Assembly: GCF_014193255.1 (NCBI RefSeq)
Contig: NZ_JACHZB010000009.1
Coordinates: forward strand, 124,001 to 188,000
Length of the DNA: 64,000 bases
Source: Rhizobium sp. BK196
GTDB lineage: Bacteria > Pseudomonadota > Alphaproteobacteria > Rhizobiales > Rhizobiaceae
Reading direction: 5' to 3'
In this document: piece after piece, positions 17,081-25,769 of the stretch
Numbering within the stretch: the stretch's first letter is position 1
How the letters are laid out: every line of letters begins with the position of its first letter
Notes under the pieces: generated by a model
What the model saw: only the letters and a program-made list of their open reading frames with translations
Told to the model about the DNA's origin: nothing
Databases searched by the model: none
Program-made: the position numbers and the translations under genes

Positions 17081-18227
17081 TCACTACCAACCAGCGCTGC
17101 TGATCATTGCCGCGATCGTTGTCGGAACGGTCGGGTGGAGTGGCCGTGTCCTGCTGCTTCCCGCCGCCTTGGCGTTCCCGATTCTTTGGGCGCGGGCCCA
17201 AACCAGATCCGTGGCGGCGCTTGTTTCAGGCGGGTATTTCCTGGCGGCTTCGCGAGGTCTGCCGCAGGGTGTTGCGACCTTCTATTCGTCGGATCTGTGG
17301 CCCGGTCTGTTGCTATGGCTATATACGTCGGTGAGTTTTGTTGGCGTGCATGCGATGCTCTGGACGAGCCGTGCCGGCGGTCGGCCGTTTCGCTATCTGA
17401 TGGCGGCCGCCCTCATGGCGGTGCCACCTTTCGGCATCACGGGATGGGCGCACCCTGTGACAGCCGCCGGCGTCCTGTTTCCCGCATGGGGATGGTGGGG
17501 ACTAGCTGCGATGACAGCCAGCCTCATGGGCCTCGTAACCCGCATGTGGCCGGCAGTTGCCATCGCCTTCGTAGGCTTTTGGCTGTGGTCCGCCGTCTTC
17601 TGGACCGATCCGAACCTACCTGAGGGCTGGCGGGGCGTCGATCTGCAAATGGGGTCATCGCTGGGGCGGGACGCCAGCATGCAGCGCCACCGTGATCTGA
17701 TTGCCACGGTGAGGGTTCGTGGAACTGGCCAAACAATCGTGTTGCCGGAGAGCGCCCTCGGCCTCTGGACGCCGGCGGTCGAACGGCTTTGGAACGCAGC
17801 CCTTCGGGGCATGGATGCTTCCGTGGTCGCTGGCGCCGCCGTTGTCGACCCAAAAGGATATGACAATGTTCTCGTCGTCCTATCCGGCGCCGGCAGCAGC
17901 ATTCTCTATCGCGAGCGTATGCCGGTCCCGGGCTCGATGTGGCAGCCGTGGAAGTCCTGGCTCGGCGAGAGTGGCGGCGCACGTGCGCACTTCTTCGCCA
18001 ATCCGATTGCGAAGATAGGAGATCAACAGGCCGCGCCCCTGATTTGCTACGAGCAGCTCGTCGTCTGGCCGGTCCTGCAGTCGATGCTCTACGACCCGGA
18101 TCTGATTGTGGCTGTAGGAAACGGATGGTGGACATCAGGGACGTCGATCGTCGACATCCAGCGAGCCAGCACCACCGCTTGGGCTCGGCTGTTCGGCAAA
18201 CCGCTAGTTCTTTCTTTTAACACCTGA
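17070..18227 (+). CDS. traB: conjugal transfer protein TraB (membrane protein with nitrilase-like domain)
   Basis: A 385-residue membrane protein. The N-terminal half has about five hydrophobic helices. The C-terminal half is a carbon-nitrogen-hydrolase-like domain similar to apolipoprotein N-acyltransferase, with Glu in TIVLPESALGLW and Cys in APLICYEQLVVWP. In Ti and symbiotic plasmids TraB is needed for normal transfer efficiency, but its chemistry is unknown. It overlaps traF by 11 bases and is followed 14 bases later by traH. The segment YRERMPVPGSM lies where the catalytic lysine is expected, so full catalytic competence is uncertain. Confidence 0.9.
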   Translation: MRHNHYQPALLIIAAIVVGTVGWSGRVLLLPAALAFPILWARAQTRSVAALVSGGYFLAASRGLPQGVATFYSSDLWPGLLLWLYTSVSFVGVHAMLWTSRAGGRPFRYLMAAALMAVPPFGITGWAHPVTAAGVLFPAWGWWGLAAMTASLMGLVTRMWPAVAIAFVGFWLWSAVFWTDPNLPEGWRGVDLQMGSSLGRDASMQRHRDLIATVRVRGTGQTIVLPESALGLWTPAVERLWNAALRGMDASVVAGAAVVDPKGYDNVLVVLSGAGSSILYRERMPVPGSMWQPWKSWLGESGGARAHFFANPIAKIGDQQAAPLICYEQLVVWPVLQSMLYDPDLIVAVGNGWWTSGTSIVDIQRASTTAWARLFGKPLVLSFNT

Positions 18228-18241
18228 CAAACGGAGCATTT

Positions 18242-18844
18242 ATGATCGATGCTGCACTCATACAACAATGCGCCGATGCATCCCTGAAGCCGGCGATCGT
18301 CGAGAAATTTATCGAGGTTGCGGGTTCTACCGATCCCCTGGCCGTCGCTGTTCACTCAGGCGGGCGGCTCATCTTGATGCCAAGGTCGAAAACACCCGAT
18401 GAGGCTCTTGAGTTCATGCGCAAATATGTCGGGAAGGCGATCGTTCGCGTCGGGCTCACCCAACTGCCGGCTGGTGTGGGTGCGAAAGACGCTTCCGAGC
18501 TGAAACCCGACCTTGTCGAGCCATGTGCCAACCTCCGAATGGGGACGGCGATGTTCGCCAAAATCCTCCGTATTGTGACCAAGTGGTACGGAAACCCAAA
18601 GAGCGAGGAAGTTTTCCCTCAGATATTCGATGACGCCATCTATGCCTGGAGGACGGGCCAGTTTGAGGGCGAGAGCGTGTTTCGGGCAGAGGATCCCGCA
18701 GGCAAGCTCGGCGAGCCGCTTAGTGTTCCTCCTAGCGAAACGTCGACGACGTCCGGTCAACCGGTCGAACCAGCCGTGTCTTTTCAGTCAAAGCCGCAGG
18801 ATGCCGGTATCCGGATCGATCTTTCGAGGATCGAGAACAAGTAG
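18242..18844 (+). CDS. traH: conjugal transfer protein TraH
   Basis: A 200-residue soluble protein beginning MIDAALIQQCADASLKPAIVEKFIEVAG. It is the last gene of the traAFBH unit, as in Agrobacterium plasmids, with ACGGAG before the ATG. Its first 135 residues look globular and its last 50 are Ser/Pro/Thr-rich and probably disordered. The N-terminal pattern IQQCADASLKPAIVEKFIEVAG recalls VirB1-type transglycosylase neighbours, but a catalytic Glu context is not clear. The family name is confident from position and sequence. The molecular role is not established. Confidence 0.85.
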   Translation: MIDAALIQQCADASLKPAIVEKFIEVAGSTDPLAVAVHSGGRLILMPRSKTPDEALEFMRKYVGKAIVRVGLTQLPAGVGAKDASELKPDLVEPCANLRMGTAMFAKILRIVTKWYGNPKSEEVFPQIFDDAIYAWRTGQFEGESVFRAEDPAGKLGEPLSVPPSETSTTSGQPVEPAVSFQSKPQDAGIRIDLSRIENK

Positions 18845-18854
18845 GCGATAGAAG

Positions 18855-19078
18855 GATAGAGTGCGAAGCGCTAGCACAATGCCGAAACAGCCCGGGGGCG
18901 CGCTGTATTTCATCGATGATGGCGCGGTCCATGCGTCTTCAAAGCCGACTGGATCCTGTGTCGCTGCATCGAGGGTCATCGCATTATCCAGCGTGGGGTA
19001 TTCGATTTCCGCGCTGGCCAAGTCGCGAGGGTCGGTTTTCCTGATTGTCGGGAAGCTCCGAACCAGCCACGACTGGCG
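18855..19078 (-). pseudogene. decayed DUF4143-type ATPase fragment
   Basis: No single frame is open, but minus-strand frames together spell a familiar N-terminal half: VVAGS, RQSGK followed by TL, then LASAEIEYPTLDNAMTLDAA, TQDPVGFE and MDRAIIDEIQRAPGLF. This matches the Walker A and Walker B regions of the ATP-binding/DUF4143 family. Several frameshifts separate the blocks, and nothing of the C-terminal half remains before traH. The remnant marks the junction between the tra unit and the next cargo cluster. It is unlike the intact DUF4143 gene at 62078-63244 in detail, so it is not a recent copy of it. Confidence 0.75.
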
Positions 19079-19330
19079 TGTCTGATATGGCGCCGCTATT
19101 TTGTTGCTCAACGAGCCTTGGATAGAGCGCCATAGCTTCATTCCATTGTGACGGTTTGAATAATGAACGTGGCGGCCAATTGAAATCATCCGCTGCCGCA
19201 TTGCACGCCTTCGATGAGTTCGCCTCGATTCATAGCGTCAAGGCATAAATGCCAGCTGATTGTTATTAGACGTGTGGATGTCGCGTCGGCACACTTTTTC
19301 CGGGAACAATACCAACCGGGAGAAACCGAC

Positions 19331-20377
19331 GTGCGACCATTCCAGCCACCTTCCATTCTACCTGCGGTCTTTGCGCTATGTCTGCCACAGCTCGCGCATG
19401 CCGAAACGCTCGTCGTCAACAGCTATGGTGGACCCTATGAGGCGATCATTCGGCAGGCCATCATCGAACCTTTCGAACGCAAGACTGGGATCGACGTCAT
19501 CTACGATGCGGTCGGTTCTGCCTCACAGGACTATGCCAAGATCAAGGCCACAAACGGACATCCCGGCTTTGACGTAGTCGTCATGACAGCGTCGCAATCG
19601 CTTCAAGGCTGCCGCGACGGCGTGCTCGACAAGCTCAACGTTACCACGATCCCGAACCTTGGTTCGCTCACGACAAGCCTACAGGACGTAGCGGGCCCTT
19701 GTGGCGCGGTCCACGAGGTGCAGTACATGTCGCTGCTATACAGAACCGACAAGCTCGCGTCCTCGCCGACCTCCTGGGGCGATCTCCTCCGGCCTGATCT
19801 CGATGGCAAGGTGGTCCTGCCGACCTTCCAGAACATCATGGCCGTCTATCTCTTGGAAATGATGTCGATTACGGAAGGGGGCGGGCTGATCGACAATATC
19901 GATCCCGGGTTTGCGGCTATGGCGCGTCTCTCCAAGCGCTCGATCGGCTTCGAGCAATCCTCTGCCATCCTCGAAAGCTACATCAAGGACGGCACGGTCT
20001 GGGCAATGCCCTTCTGGAGCGGCCGCGCTCAGCTTTTGGTCGACGCGGGCTTGCCCGTTGACTATGTGCGGCCCCAAGAAGGCACCATCCCGCTGATCGC
20101 GACGCTAAACATCCCCATTGGAGCCGAGAACAAGGCGGCGGCAAGATCCTTCATTGATTTCTTCCTCGAAAAGGCCAGCCAGGAAGCCTGGGTCGCTGGG
20201 TACAAGGTAGGTAGCGCTCGCGCCGACATCGATGTTCCGGAAGCCCTGCGCCGCCGGCAGATCACGTCGCAAGAGGATCTCAGGTCGCTCAAGTTGCCCG
20301 ATCTGACCGTGCTTGGCGACAAGCTCTCCGAATGGGGTGAACGCTGGGACCGGGACGTCGTCTCGCAGGCGCGTTGA
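19331..20377 (+). CDS. ABC transporter periplasmic substrate-binding protein (PotD/PotF-like)
   Basis: A 348-residue exported protein. The GTG at 19331 is chosen because GGGAGA (19318-19323) precedes it and it begins a clean Sec signal peptide ending near LAHAETLVV. The mature part fits polyamine-type binding proteins: VNSYGGPYEAIIRQAI, VVVMTASQSLQGCRDG and VWAMPFWSGRAQLLVDAG. It leads a seven-gene plus-strand operon with two permeases, an ATPase, a dioxygenase, an RraA-like protein and an amidase. The ligand is unknown. It is a distant paralogue of the protein at 4969-6057. Confidence 0.87.
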   Translation: MRPFQPPSILPAVFALCLPQLAHAETLVVNSYGGPYEAIIRQAIIEPFERKTGIDVIYDAVGSASQDYAKIKATNGHPGFDVVVMTASQSLQGCRDGVLDKLNVTTIPNLGSLTTSLQDVAGPCGAVHEVQYMSLLYRTDKLASSPTSWGDLLRPDLDGKVVLPTFQNIMAVYLLEMMSITEGGGLIDNIDPGFAAMARLSKRSIGFEQSSAILESYIKDGTVWAMPFWSGRAQLLVDAGLPVDYVRPQEGTIPLIATLNIPIGAENKAAARSFIDFFLEKASQEAWVAGYKVGSARADIDVPEALRRRQITSQEDLRSLKLPDLTVLGDKLSEWGERWDRDVVSQAR

Positions 20378-20386
20378 GGAGTGTCC

Positions 20387-21286
20387 ATGACAGCACTTAC
20401 CGATACTGCACCGGTTGTTCCCGGTCGATTTGCCGTGCGAACATCTGCACCGATATTGCTCGCGCCGTCCTGCCTGTTGCTGACGATCTTCTTTGCCCTT
20501 CCGATGGGCATGATGATCGGCATGAGCTTTCTCGACAGCCGGACGCTCACCCCGACATTTGGAAATTACGAGCGCTTCTTCCTCGATGGATTGTCGCTGC
20601 CCGGTCTTGCCCGCACGGCAATTATGTCGGCCTTGGTCGCCGTTGCCGTTACGCTTCTCGGTTATCCCGTCGCCTATTTCCTTGCCCGTTCGCAAACACG
20701 CTGGCGGAGCATTGTCTTCGCGCTGGCGCTCGCGCCCGAACTTGCGGGCGTGGTGCTGCGCACTTATGGCTGGCTGATTATCCTCGAGGATCGAGGCTTC
20801 ATCAATGACGCACTGATTCATCTCGGCATCGTCTCGACGCCCATTCCCCTTTCTAAGAGCCTTTTTGCGGTCGTCGTCGGACTGACGCATGTCGTGCTGC
20901 CCTTCGGCATATTGTCGTTGATGACGAGCATCCAGGGGATCGACGTCAATCTGGAACGCGCCGCCCAGATGCTCGGCGCCTCCAGAGCGTCCGTCATCCG
21001 TCACATCGTCCTTCCTCTCTCTGTGCCAGGCATCGTCAGCTCGTTGCTGATCAGCTTCACCATGGCGGCCAGTGCCTACGCAACACCGGCTCTTCTCGGA
21101 GGCGCGCGTTTCAAGGTGCTGGCAACGATGATCTCCGAACAGGTGCTCTTCTATATCGACTGGCCCTTCGCGAGCGTCATGGCGATCGCCCTGCTCGCAT
21201 TGATGCTCGTCGCCTCGCTGATCGGAATTCGGTGGGAGGCACGCCTCAAGGTGCGAAAATCATCAAAGAAGGGAGAGGTAAGATGA
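20387..21286 (+). CDS. ABC transporter permease, PotB-like
   Basis: A 299-residue inner-membrane permease with six predicted helices (APILLAPSCLLLTIFFALPMG is the first). Its EAA loop NLERAAQMLGASRASVIRHIVLPLS contacts the ATPase. TGAGGAG (20375-20381) lies five bases before the ATG at 20387, so the GTG at 20381 is not used. The next permease starts within its stop codon. It is the first-permease partner in the second polyamine-type importer of the window. Confidence 0.9.
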   Translation: MTALTDTAPVVPGRFAVRTSAPILLAPSCLLLTIFFALPMGMMIGMSFLDSRTLTPTFGNYERFFLDGLSLPGLARTAIMSALVAVAVTLLGYPVAYFLARSQTRWRSIVFALALAPELAGVVLRTYGWLIILEDRGFINDALIHLGIVSTPIPLSKSLFAVVVGLTHVVLPFGILSLMTSIQGIDVNLERAAQMLGASRASVIRHIVLPLSVPGIVSSLLISFTMAASAYATPALLGGARFKVLATMISEQVLFYIDWPFASVMAIALLALMLVASLIGIRWEARLKVRKSSKKGEVR

Positions 21287-22086
21287 CGAAGGTGATTGCG
21301 ATCAGCTTCTGGGCGGCGCTTATTCTGGTGCTGGCGTTCATCGCACTGCCGCTCCTCGTTGTTGTTGCGGCTTCGCTCAGCCCAACCGCGGCCGTGACAT
21401 TCCGGCCATGGGAATGGACACTCGTCTGGTACGGCGAGCTTTTCGAGGATCGATGGGTCCGACCCTTCCTGTTAAGCGTTGAGATTGCGGTGATCGTGGC
21501 GGCAATCAGCGGCGCTCTCGGGACACTTGCCGCCTTTGCCCTTGTCTATGAGCGTATTCCAGGTTCGGGCGTCATCATGGCGGCGCTCTTGTCGCCGCTC
21601 TCTGTCCCGCAGATCGTCAAGGGTGTGGCGATTGTCCTTTTCCTGTCGATCATCGGCCTGCAAAACATGCTCGGTATGCCGGCACTGATTGCTGCTCATA
21701 TCGTCTTGGCCCTTCCCTTCGTAATGCGGATGGCAGCCGGCGCACTTGCGAATTTCGATGAGAACCTCGACCGCGCCGCCCAGATCCTCGGCGCCAGCAG
21801 ACGCCAAAGGATGCTGTACGTCGTGCTTCCCCTCATCAAGCCGGGCGTTCTGTCTGGCGTCACCTTCGCCTTCATCATCTCGTTCAACAATATTCCGCTG
21901 TCGGTCTTTCTGGTCCGCCCCGGCGACACAACCCTGCCGATCGCCGTCATCAATCACCTCGAATATAGCCTCGACCCCGTCATGGCGGCGGTCAACGTGG
22001 CGTCGATGATCTTCGTTCTGATGGTGATCCTGGCTTTCGAAAAACTCGGCGGTTTTTCCGCGCAGCTTCATGGAGGAAGCAAATGA
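21283..22086 (+). CDS. ABC transporter permease, PotC-like
   Basis: A 267-residue inner-membrane permease starting MTKVIAISFWAALILVLAFI. About six helices are visible, and the EAA motif NLDRAAQILGASRRQRMLYVVLP is intact. A GGGAGAGG site (21271-21278) lies before the ATG at 21283, which overlaps the upstream stop by four bases. The stop in turn overlaps the start of the ATPase gene, so the importer genes are translationally coupled. Confidence 0.9.
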   Translation: MTKVIAISFWAALILVLAFIALPLLVVVAASLSPTAAVTFRPWEWTLVWYGELFEDRWVRPFLLSVEIAVIVAAISGALGTLAAFALVYERIPGSGVIMAALLSPLSVPQIVKGVAIVLFLSIIGLQNMLGMPALIAAHIVLALPFVMRMAAGALANFDENLDRAAQILGASRRQRMLYVVLPLIKPGVLSGVTFAFIISFNNIPLSVFLVRPGDTTLPIAVINHLEYSLDPVMAAVNVASMIFVLMVILAFEKLGGFSAQLHGGSK

Positions 22087-23165
22087 GCGAATTCGATATC
22101 GAACTCCTGTCGGTTACAAAGTCCTTCGGCCAGGTTTGCGTGGTCAGAGACGTGAATCTGCAGATCCCGGCCGGCGAGTTCGTCAGCATTCTTGGGCCGT
22201 CCGGCTGTGGCAAGACGACGACGCTGAACATGATCGCCGGTTTCAACGCTCCGAGCCGGGGCGATATCCGGATCCGCGGAGGCAGTCAGCTGAATGTGCC
22301 GCCCGAGAACCGCAACCTCGGGCTCGTGTTTCAGAACTACGCGCTCTTTCCTCATATGACGGTCGCCGAAAACGTCGGGTTCGGACTTCGTATGCGCCGC
22401 GCGCGGCGCGCCGAGATCCATGCGGCGGTGGAGAAGGCACTTCGAAGCGTGCATCTGAATGGTTTCGGCGCACGTTATCCGAAGGAGCTCTCCGGCGGCC
22501 AGCAGCAGCGCGTCGCACTCGCCCGGGCGATAGCTCCTCGGCCCTCGCTCCTGCTTCTCGACGAGCCGCTCTCCAATCTCGATCTGAAATTGCGCGAGGC
22601 GATGCGCGCCGAACTGAAGGAGATCCATGAGACGCTCGGCATGACCTTTGTGTACGTGACACACGACCAGGAAGAAGCCATGGCCATGTCCGACCGGATC
22701 GTCATCATGGATCGTGGCGCCATTGTTCAGCAAGGCGCACCCGGCGACATCTATCGCCAGCCGGCATCGCGTTTCGTTGCCGATTTCATCGGGCGGTCGA
22801 ACATCCTGCCGATTTCGGGATGTTCGCGCTCGGCGTCCCGCATCAAACTGTCGATCGAGGGCGGACCCACGATTCTCATGTCCGCCGGGTCGAACGCGCC
22901 AGCCCAAGTCAGTTTCTGCTCCGTAAGACCACAGAGCGTGAAGCTGGCCGGGGTGGACGAGGTTCCAGCGGGGATGAACCGGCTTGAAGGGACCCTACGT
23001 CGCGTGACCGACTTCGGCGCCTATGCTGAGCTTGAGGCGATCATCGACGGCGGGCACCGGGTGATCCTGCACCACCCAACCATCGCAACCGGACATGGCC
23101 TCACGCCCGGCCATCCTGTGACGCTCGCGGTCGATCCCGCTGACGTCCGGCCTCTGGCGACGTGA
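22083..23165 (+). CDS. ABC transporter ATP-binding protein, PotA-like
   Basis: A 360-residue ATPase with Walker A GPSGCGKTTT near residue 39, signature LSGGQQQR, Walker B LLLLDEPLSNLD and YVTHDQEEA. The C-terminal part is a TOBE-type domain (FCSVRPQSVKLAG onward). It energises the permease pair directly upstream. It ends 115 bases before the dioxygenase gene, the largest gap in this operon, so an internal promoter there is possible. Confidence 0.92.
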   Translation: MSEFDIELLSVTKSFGQVCVVRDVNLQIPAGEFVSILGPSGCGKTTTLNMIAGFNAPSRGDIRIRGGSQLNVPPENRNLGLVFQNYALFPHMTVAENVGFGLRMRRARRAEIHAAVEKALRSVHLNGFGARYPKELSGGQQQRVALARAIAPRPSLLLLDEPLSNLDLKLREAMRAELKEIHETLGMTFVYVTHDQEEAMAMSDRIVIMDRGAIVQQGAPGDIYRQPASRFVADFIGRSNILPISGCSRSASRIKLSIEGGPTILMSAGSNAPAQVSFCSVRPQSVKLAGVDEVPAGMNRLEGTLRRVTDFGAYAELEAIIDGGHRVILHHPTIATGHGLTPGHPVTLAVDPADVRPLAT

Positions 23166-23280
23166 ATCGGGACCAATCGATCGCCCCTATCAATGCGCGA
23201 CAATCGCTATTGGAGCTAGCGACCCTCCCGGACGTAGCATCACCTCGGCCTCACAAGGGGACCACAGAAGGAGAATGGAA

Positions 23281-24144
23281 ATGCTGAAGGAAAGACTGAA
23301 GGCGGTGCAAGTCGAGAGCAATGTCTGCGCCGACATCGAGGGGTTTGATTTCAACAATTACGATGCGCGCGATATCGAGGAATTGCGTCGTTACTGGCTG
23401 CAATATGGCGTCCTTCGCTTCAAGCGGACCCGCATCACCGATGCAGACCAGGTGGCCTTCTCGCGCCATTTCGGCGAGTTCGTCATCCATCCGAAACAGC
23501 TGCAAGAGGGTGGTCATCCGACTCATCCGGAAATCCTCGTCATCAGCAACACGACGAAAGATGGCAAGCCGACCGGTGCCATGGGCAACAGCGAAGCGAC
23601 CTGGCATACCGACACGTGGTTCTACGAAAGACCGCCTGCCGGCGCCATTCTACGGGCCATCAAGGTTCCGCCGTCAGGGGGGGATACCTACTTCCTATCC
23701 ACCTATATGGCCTATGAAACCTTGCCGTCGTCGTTGAAAACGCTGGTCGATGGTCGCCAGATCTATTTCCAGAACGTTTACGACAAGACCGGCAAGCTGC
23801 GGCTCGGCAAGACGGAGCCTAAAAGCAAGGACTTTCGTGAGTGGGGCGGCATGGTGCATCCGCTGGTGCGCACCCATGGCGAAACCGGCCGCAAGGCCCT
23901 TTATCTCGGCGGCACCTCCGATGGCGCCTGGATCGTCGGCATGCCGCTCGACGAGAGCAACGCGCTGCTCGCCGAGCTCTGGGATCACACGACCCGAGAG
24001 CAGGAAGTCTTCGTCCAACGCTGGGACGAAGGAGACATCATGATGTGGGATAACCGCTGCACGATGCATCGGCGCGACTCTTTCGATCCGGCATCGATCC
24101 GCATTATGCACCGGACGACCACCTCCGGCGAGCGCCCGATCTGA
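23281..24144 (+). CDS. TauD/TfdA-family Fe(II)/2-oxoglutarate dioxygenase
   Basis: A 287-residue dioxygenase. The iron ligands are His and Asp in TWHTDTWFY and the distal His in CTMHRRDSFDP; Arg in RIMHRTTTSGER should bind 2-oxoglutarate. AAGGAG at 23268-23273 is seven bases before the ATG at 23281, so this is preferred to the ATG at 23275. The family hydroxylates small substrates such as taurine, 2,4-D or betaines and often releases a leaving group. In this operon it would act on the imported compound before the RraA-like protein and the amidase. The substrate is not readable from sequence. Confidence 0.88.
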   Translation: MLKERLKAVQVESNVCADIEGFDFNNYDARDIEELRRYWLQYGVLRFKRTRITDADQVAFSRHFGEFVIHPKQLQEGGHPTHPEILVISNTTKDGKPTGAMGNSEATWHTDTWFYERPPAGAILRAIKVPPSGGDTYFLSTYMAYETLPSSLKTLVDGRQIYFQNVYDKTGKLRLGKTEPKSKDFREWGGMVHPLVRTHGETGRKALYLGGTSDGAWIVGMPLDESNALLAELWDHTTREQEVFVQRWDEGDIMMWDNRCTMHRRDSFDPASIRIMHRTTTSGERPI

Positions 24145-24168
24145 TCTTATTTCAGGAAAGACCGTGAC

Positions 24169-24822
24169 ATGACACCCTTCTACCGGGCCTATGAACGCCA
24201 GCTCAGCCTACCCCCGGATCTCATCGACATGCTTCCGGCGGTCGAAACCGCAACGATCGGACATGTCGAGCATCTGGGCTTTGTCGGCGACAATGTCCGT
24301 CCGGTCTTTCCCTGCCGGGCCTTCGGGCCGGCCTTGACCGTCGCGGCGCCAGGCCGCGACGGCGTCATCATCTACAAGGCGGTCGACATGCTGAAGCCAG
24401 GCGACATGCTGGTCATTTCCCGTGTCGACCGCGACGATGTGGCCTGTGTGGGTGGCGGCGTTGCTGCCGCTGCCAAGGCGAAGGGCGCAAGCGGTATCGT
24501 CATCGACGGGCCTTGCACCGATGTCGAGGAGTTGGTCGCGGTTGGCCTTCCGATCTGGTGCCGGGGTGTTTCGTCGCGGACGACAAACCGGATCTTTTCG
24601 ATCGGCGGATCGATCAACGTGCCAGTCGCCTGCGGCAGCGCGGCAATTCTACCGGGCTACGCCGTCCTGGCCGATAGCGAAGGCGTCTTTGCTGCCGAGG
24701 CCGAGCGCATGCACGCCCTTGCGGAAATGGCGATTGCACGCCAGCAGCGCTCAGCAGCGCTGCGTGCGCACCTGACTGCCGGCAAATCCATATTCCTGTT
24801 CGAGCAAGAGGACCTTGCATGA
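24169..24822 (+). CDS. RraA-like / HMG-aldolase-fold protein
   Basis: A 217-residue protein of the RraA/4-hydroxy-4-methyl-2-oxoglutarate aldolase fold. It shows TIGHVEHLG, GPALTVAAPGRDGVIIYKAVDML, and KAKGASGIVIDGPCTDVEELVAVGLPIWCRG. In true aldolases the motif after the glycine is usually G-x-x-R-D; here GPCTD has Thr in place of the Arg. The catalytic type is therefore uncertain. Its stop overlaps the start of the amidase gene by four bases. A role in breaking down the product of the upstream dioxygenase is inference. Confidence 0.82.
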   Translation: MTPFYRAYERQLSLPPDLIDMLPAVETATIGHVEHLGFVGDNVRPVFPCRAFGPALTVAAPGRDGVIIYKAVDMLKPGDMLVISRVDRDDVACVGGGVAAAAKAKGASGIVIDGPCTDVEELVAVGLPIWCRGVSSRTTNRIFSIGGSINVPVACGSAAILPGYAVLADSEGVFAAEAERMHALAEMAIARQQRSAALRAHLTAGKSIFLFEQEDLA

Positions 24823-25706
24823 AGATCTCGCTCATTCAGATGAACGCCCGCCCGGATCGCGCCTACAATCTTGCCGAAGCTGGGCGCCTGATGCTGAAGG
24901 CGGTTCGAAACGAAAGGCCGGACCTCATCGTGCTGCCGGAACATTTCGACTGGACGGGAGGTACTGCAGCCGAGAAAAAGGCGGCCGCCGACCTTATCCC
25001 CGGCGGCAGAGCCTATAAGATGGTGCAACGCTTTGCTGCCGAGCATGGTGTCGCCATCCATGCCGGCAGCATCCTTGAAAGCGTTCCTGGCCACGACCGG
25101 ATCTTCAATACGAGTGTCGTCTTCGACGCCAATGGGAGACAGATCGGTGCCTATCGGAAGATCCATCTTTTCGACATCGTCACGCCGGACGGGAAACGCT
25201 ATGCCGAATCCGAGACGGTTGCGCCCGGCAATCAGCTGCTCATTTATGAACTGAATGGTTTCCGACTAGCCTGCTGCATCTGCTACGATCTGCGGTTCTC
25301 CCGCATTTTCGACCGTCTGGCCGCCGAAAAGGCCGATGTCTTCGTTCTACCGGCAGCCTTCACGACCCAGACCGGAAAATACCATTGGGAGGTTCTGTGC
25401 CGGGCCAGGGCCATCGAGTTCCAGGCGTTCGTCGTCGCCTGCGGCCAATGCGGTTCCTACACGACGCCTGCCGGCGAGGAGCGGCAAATGTTCGGGAATT
25501 CGATGATTTGTGACCCCTGGGGACAAATTCTCGTAAGGGCCGACGATAGGCCGGGGGTTCTCAGCGCCAGAATTGACCGTGATAGGCTGAGGCAGGTTCG
25601 AGCCTGGATTCCGATGGAAGCACACCGGGTAGATGTTACGGCCATGCCGCTCGCCACTGCCAATGCTGCCACGCCCAATCGCCGCGTGACGGACATGACC
25701 TTTTGA
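24819..25706 (+). CDS. carbon-nitrogen hydrolase (nitrilase superfamily amidase)
   Basis: A 295-residue cytosolic enzyme with the complete triad: Glu41 in IVLPEHFDWTG, Lys114 in AYRKIHLFD and Cys155 in CICYDLRFSR. Length and motif contexts fit the Nit/omega-amidase or carbamoylase branches. It ends the importer-dioxygenase-RraA operon, so the final step probably frees ammonia or carbamate from an amide. It is clearly distinct from the 258-residue amidase at 1442-2218, but plays the same positional role in a parallel cluster. Confidence 0.87.
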   Translation: MKISLIQMNARPDRAYNLAEAGRLMLKAVRNERPDLIVLPEHFDWTGGTAAEKKAAADLIPGGRAYKMVQRFAAEHGVAIHAGSILESVPGHDRIFNTSVVFDANGRQIGAYRKIHLFDIVTPDGKRYAESETVAPGNQLLIYELNGFRLACCICYDLRFSRIFDRLAAEKADVFVLPAAFTTQTGKYHWEVLCRARAIEFQAFVVACGQCGSYTTPAGEERQMFGNSMICDPWGQILVRADDRPGVLSARIDRDRLRQVRAWIPMEAHRVDVTAMPLATANAATPNRRVTDMTF

Positions 25707-25769
25707 GGGGCTCAAGGGGCCGACCCAAGAGGCTTCATCAATCGACGATATTCTTGTTCAGGTTGCCCT

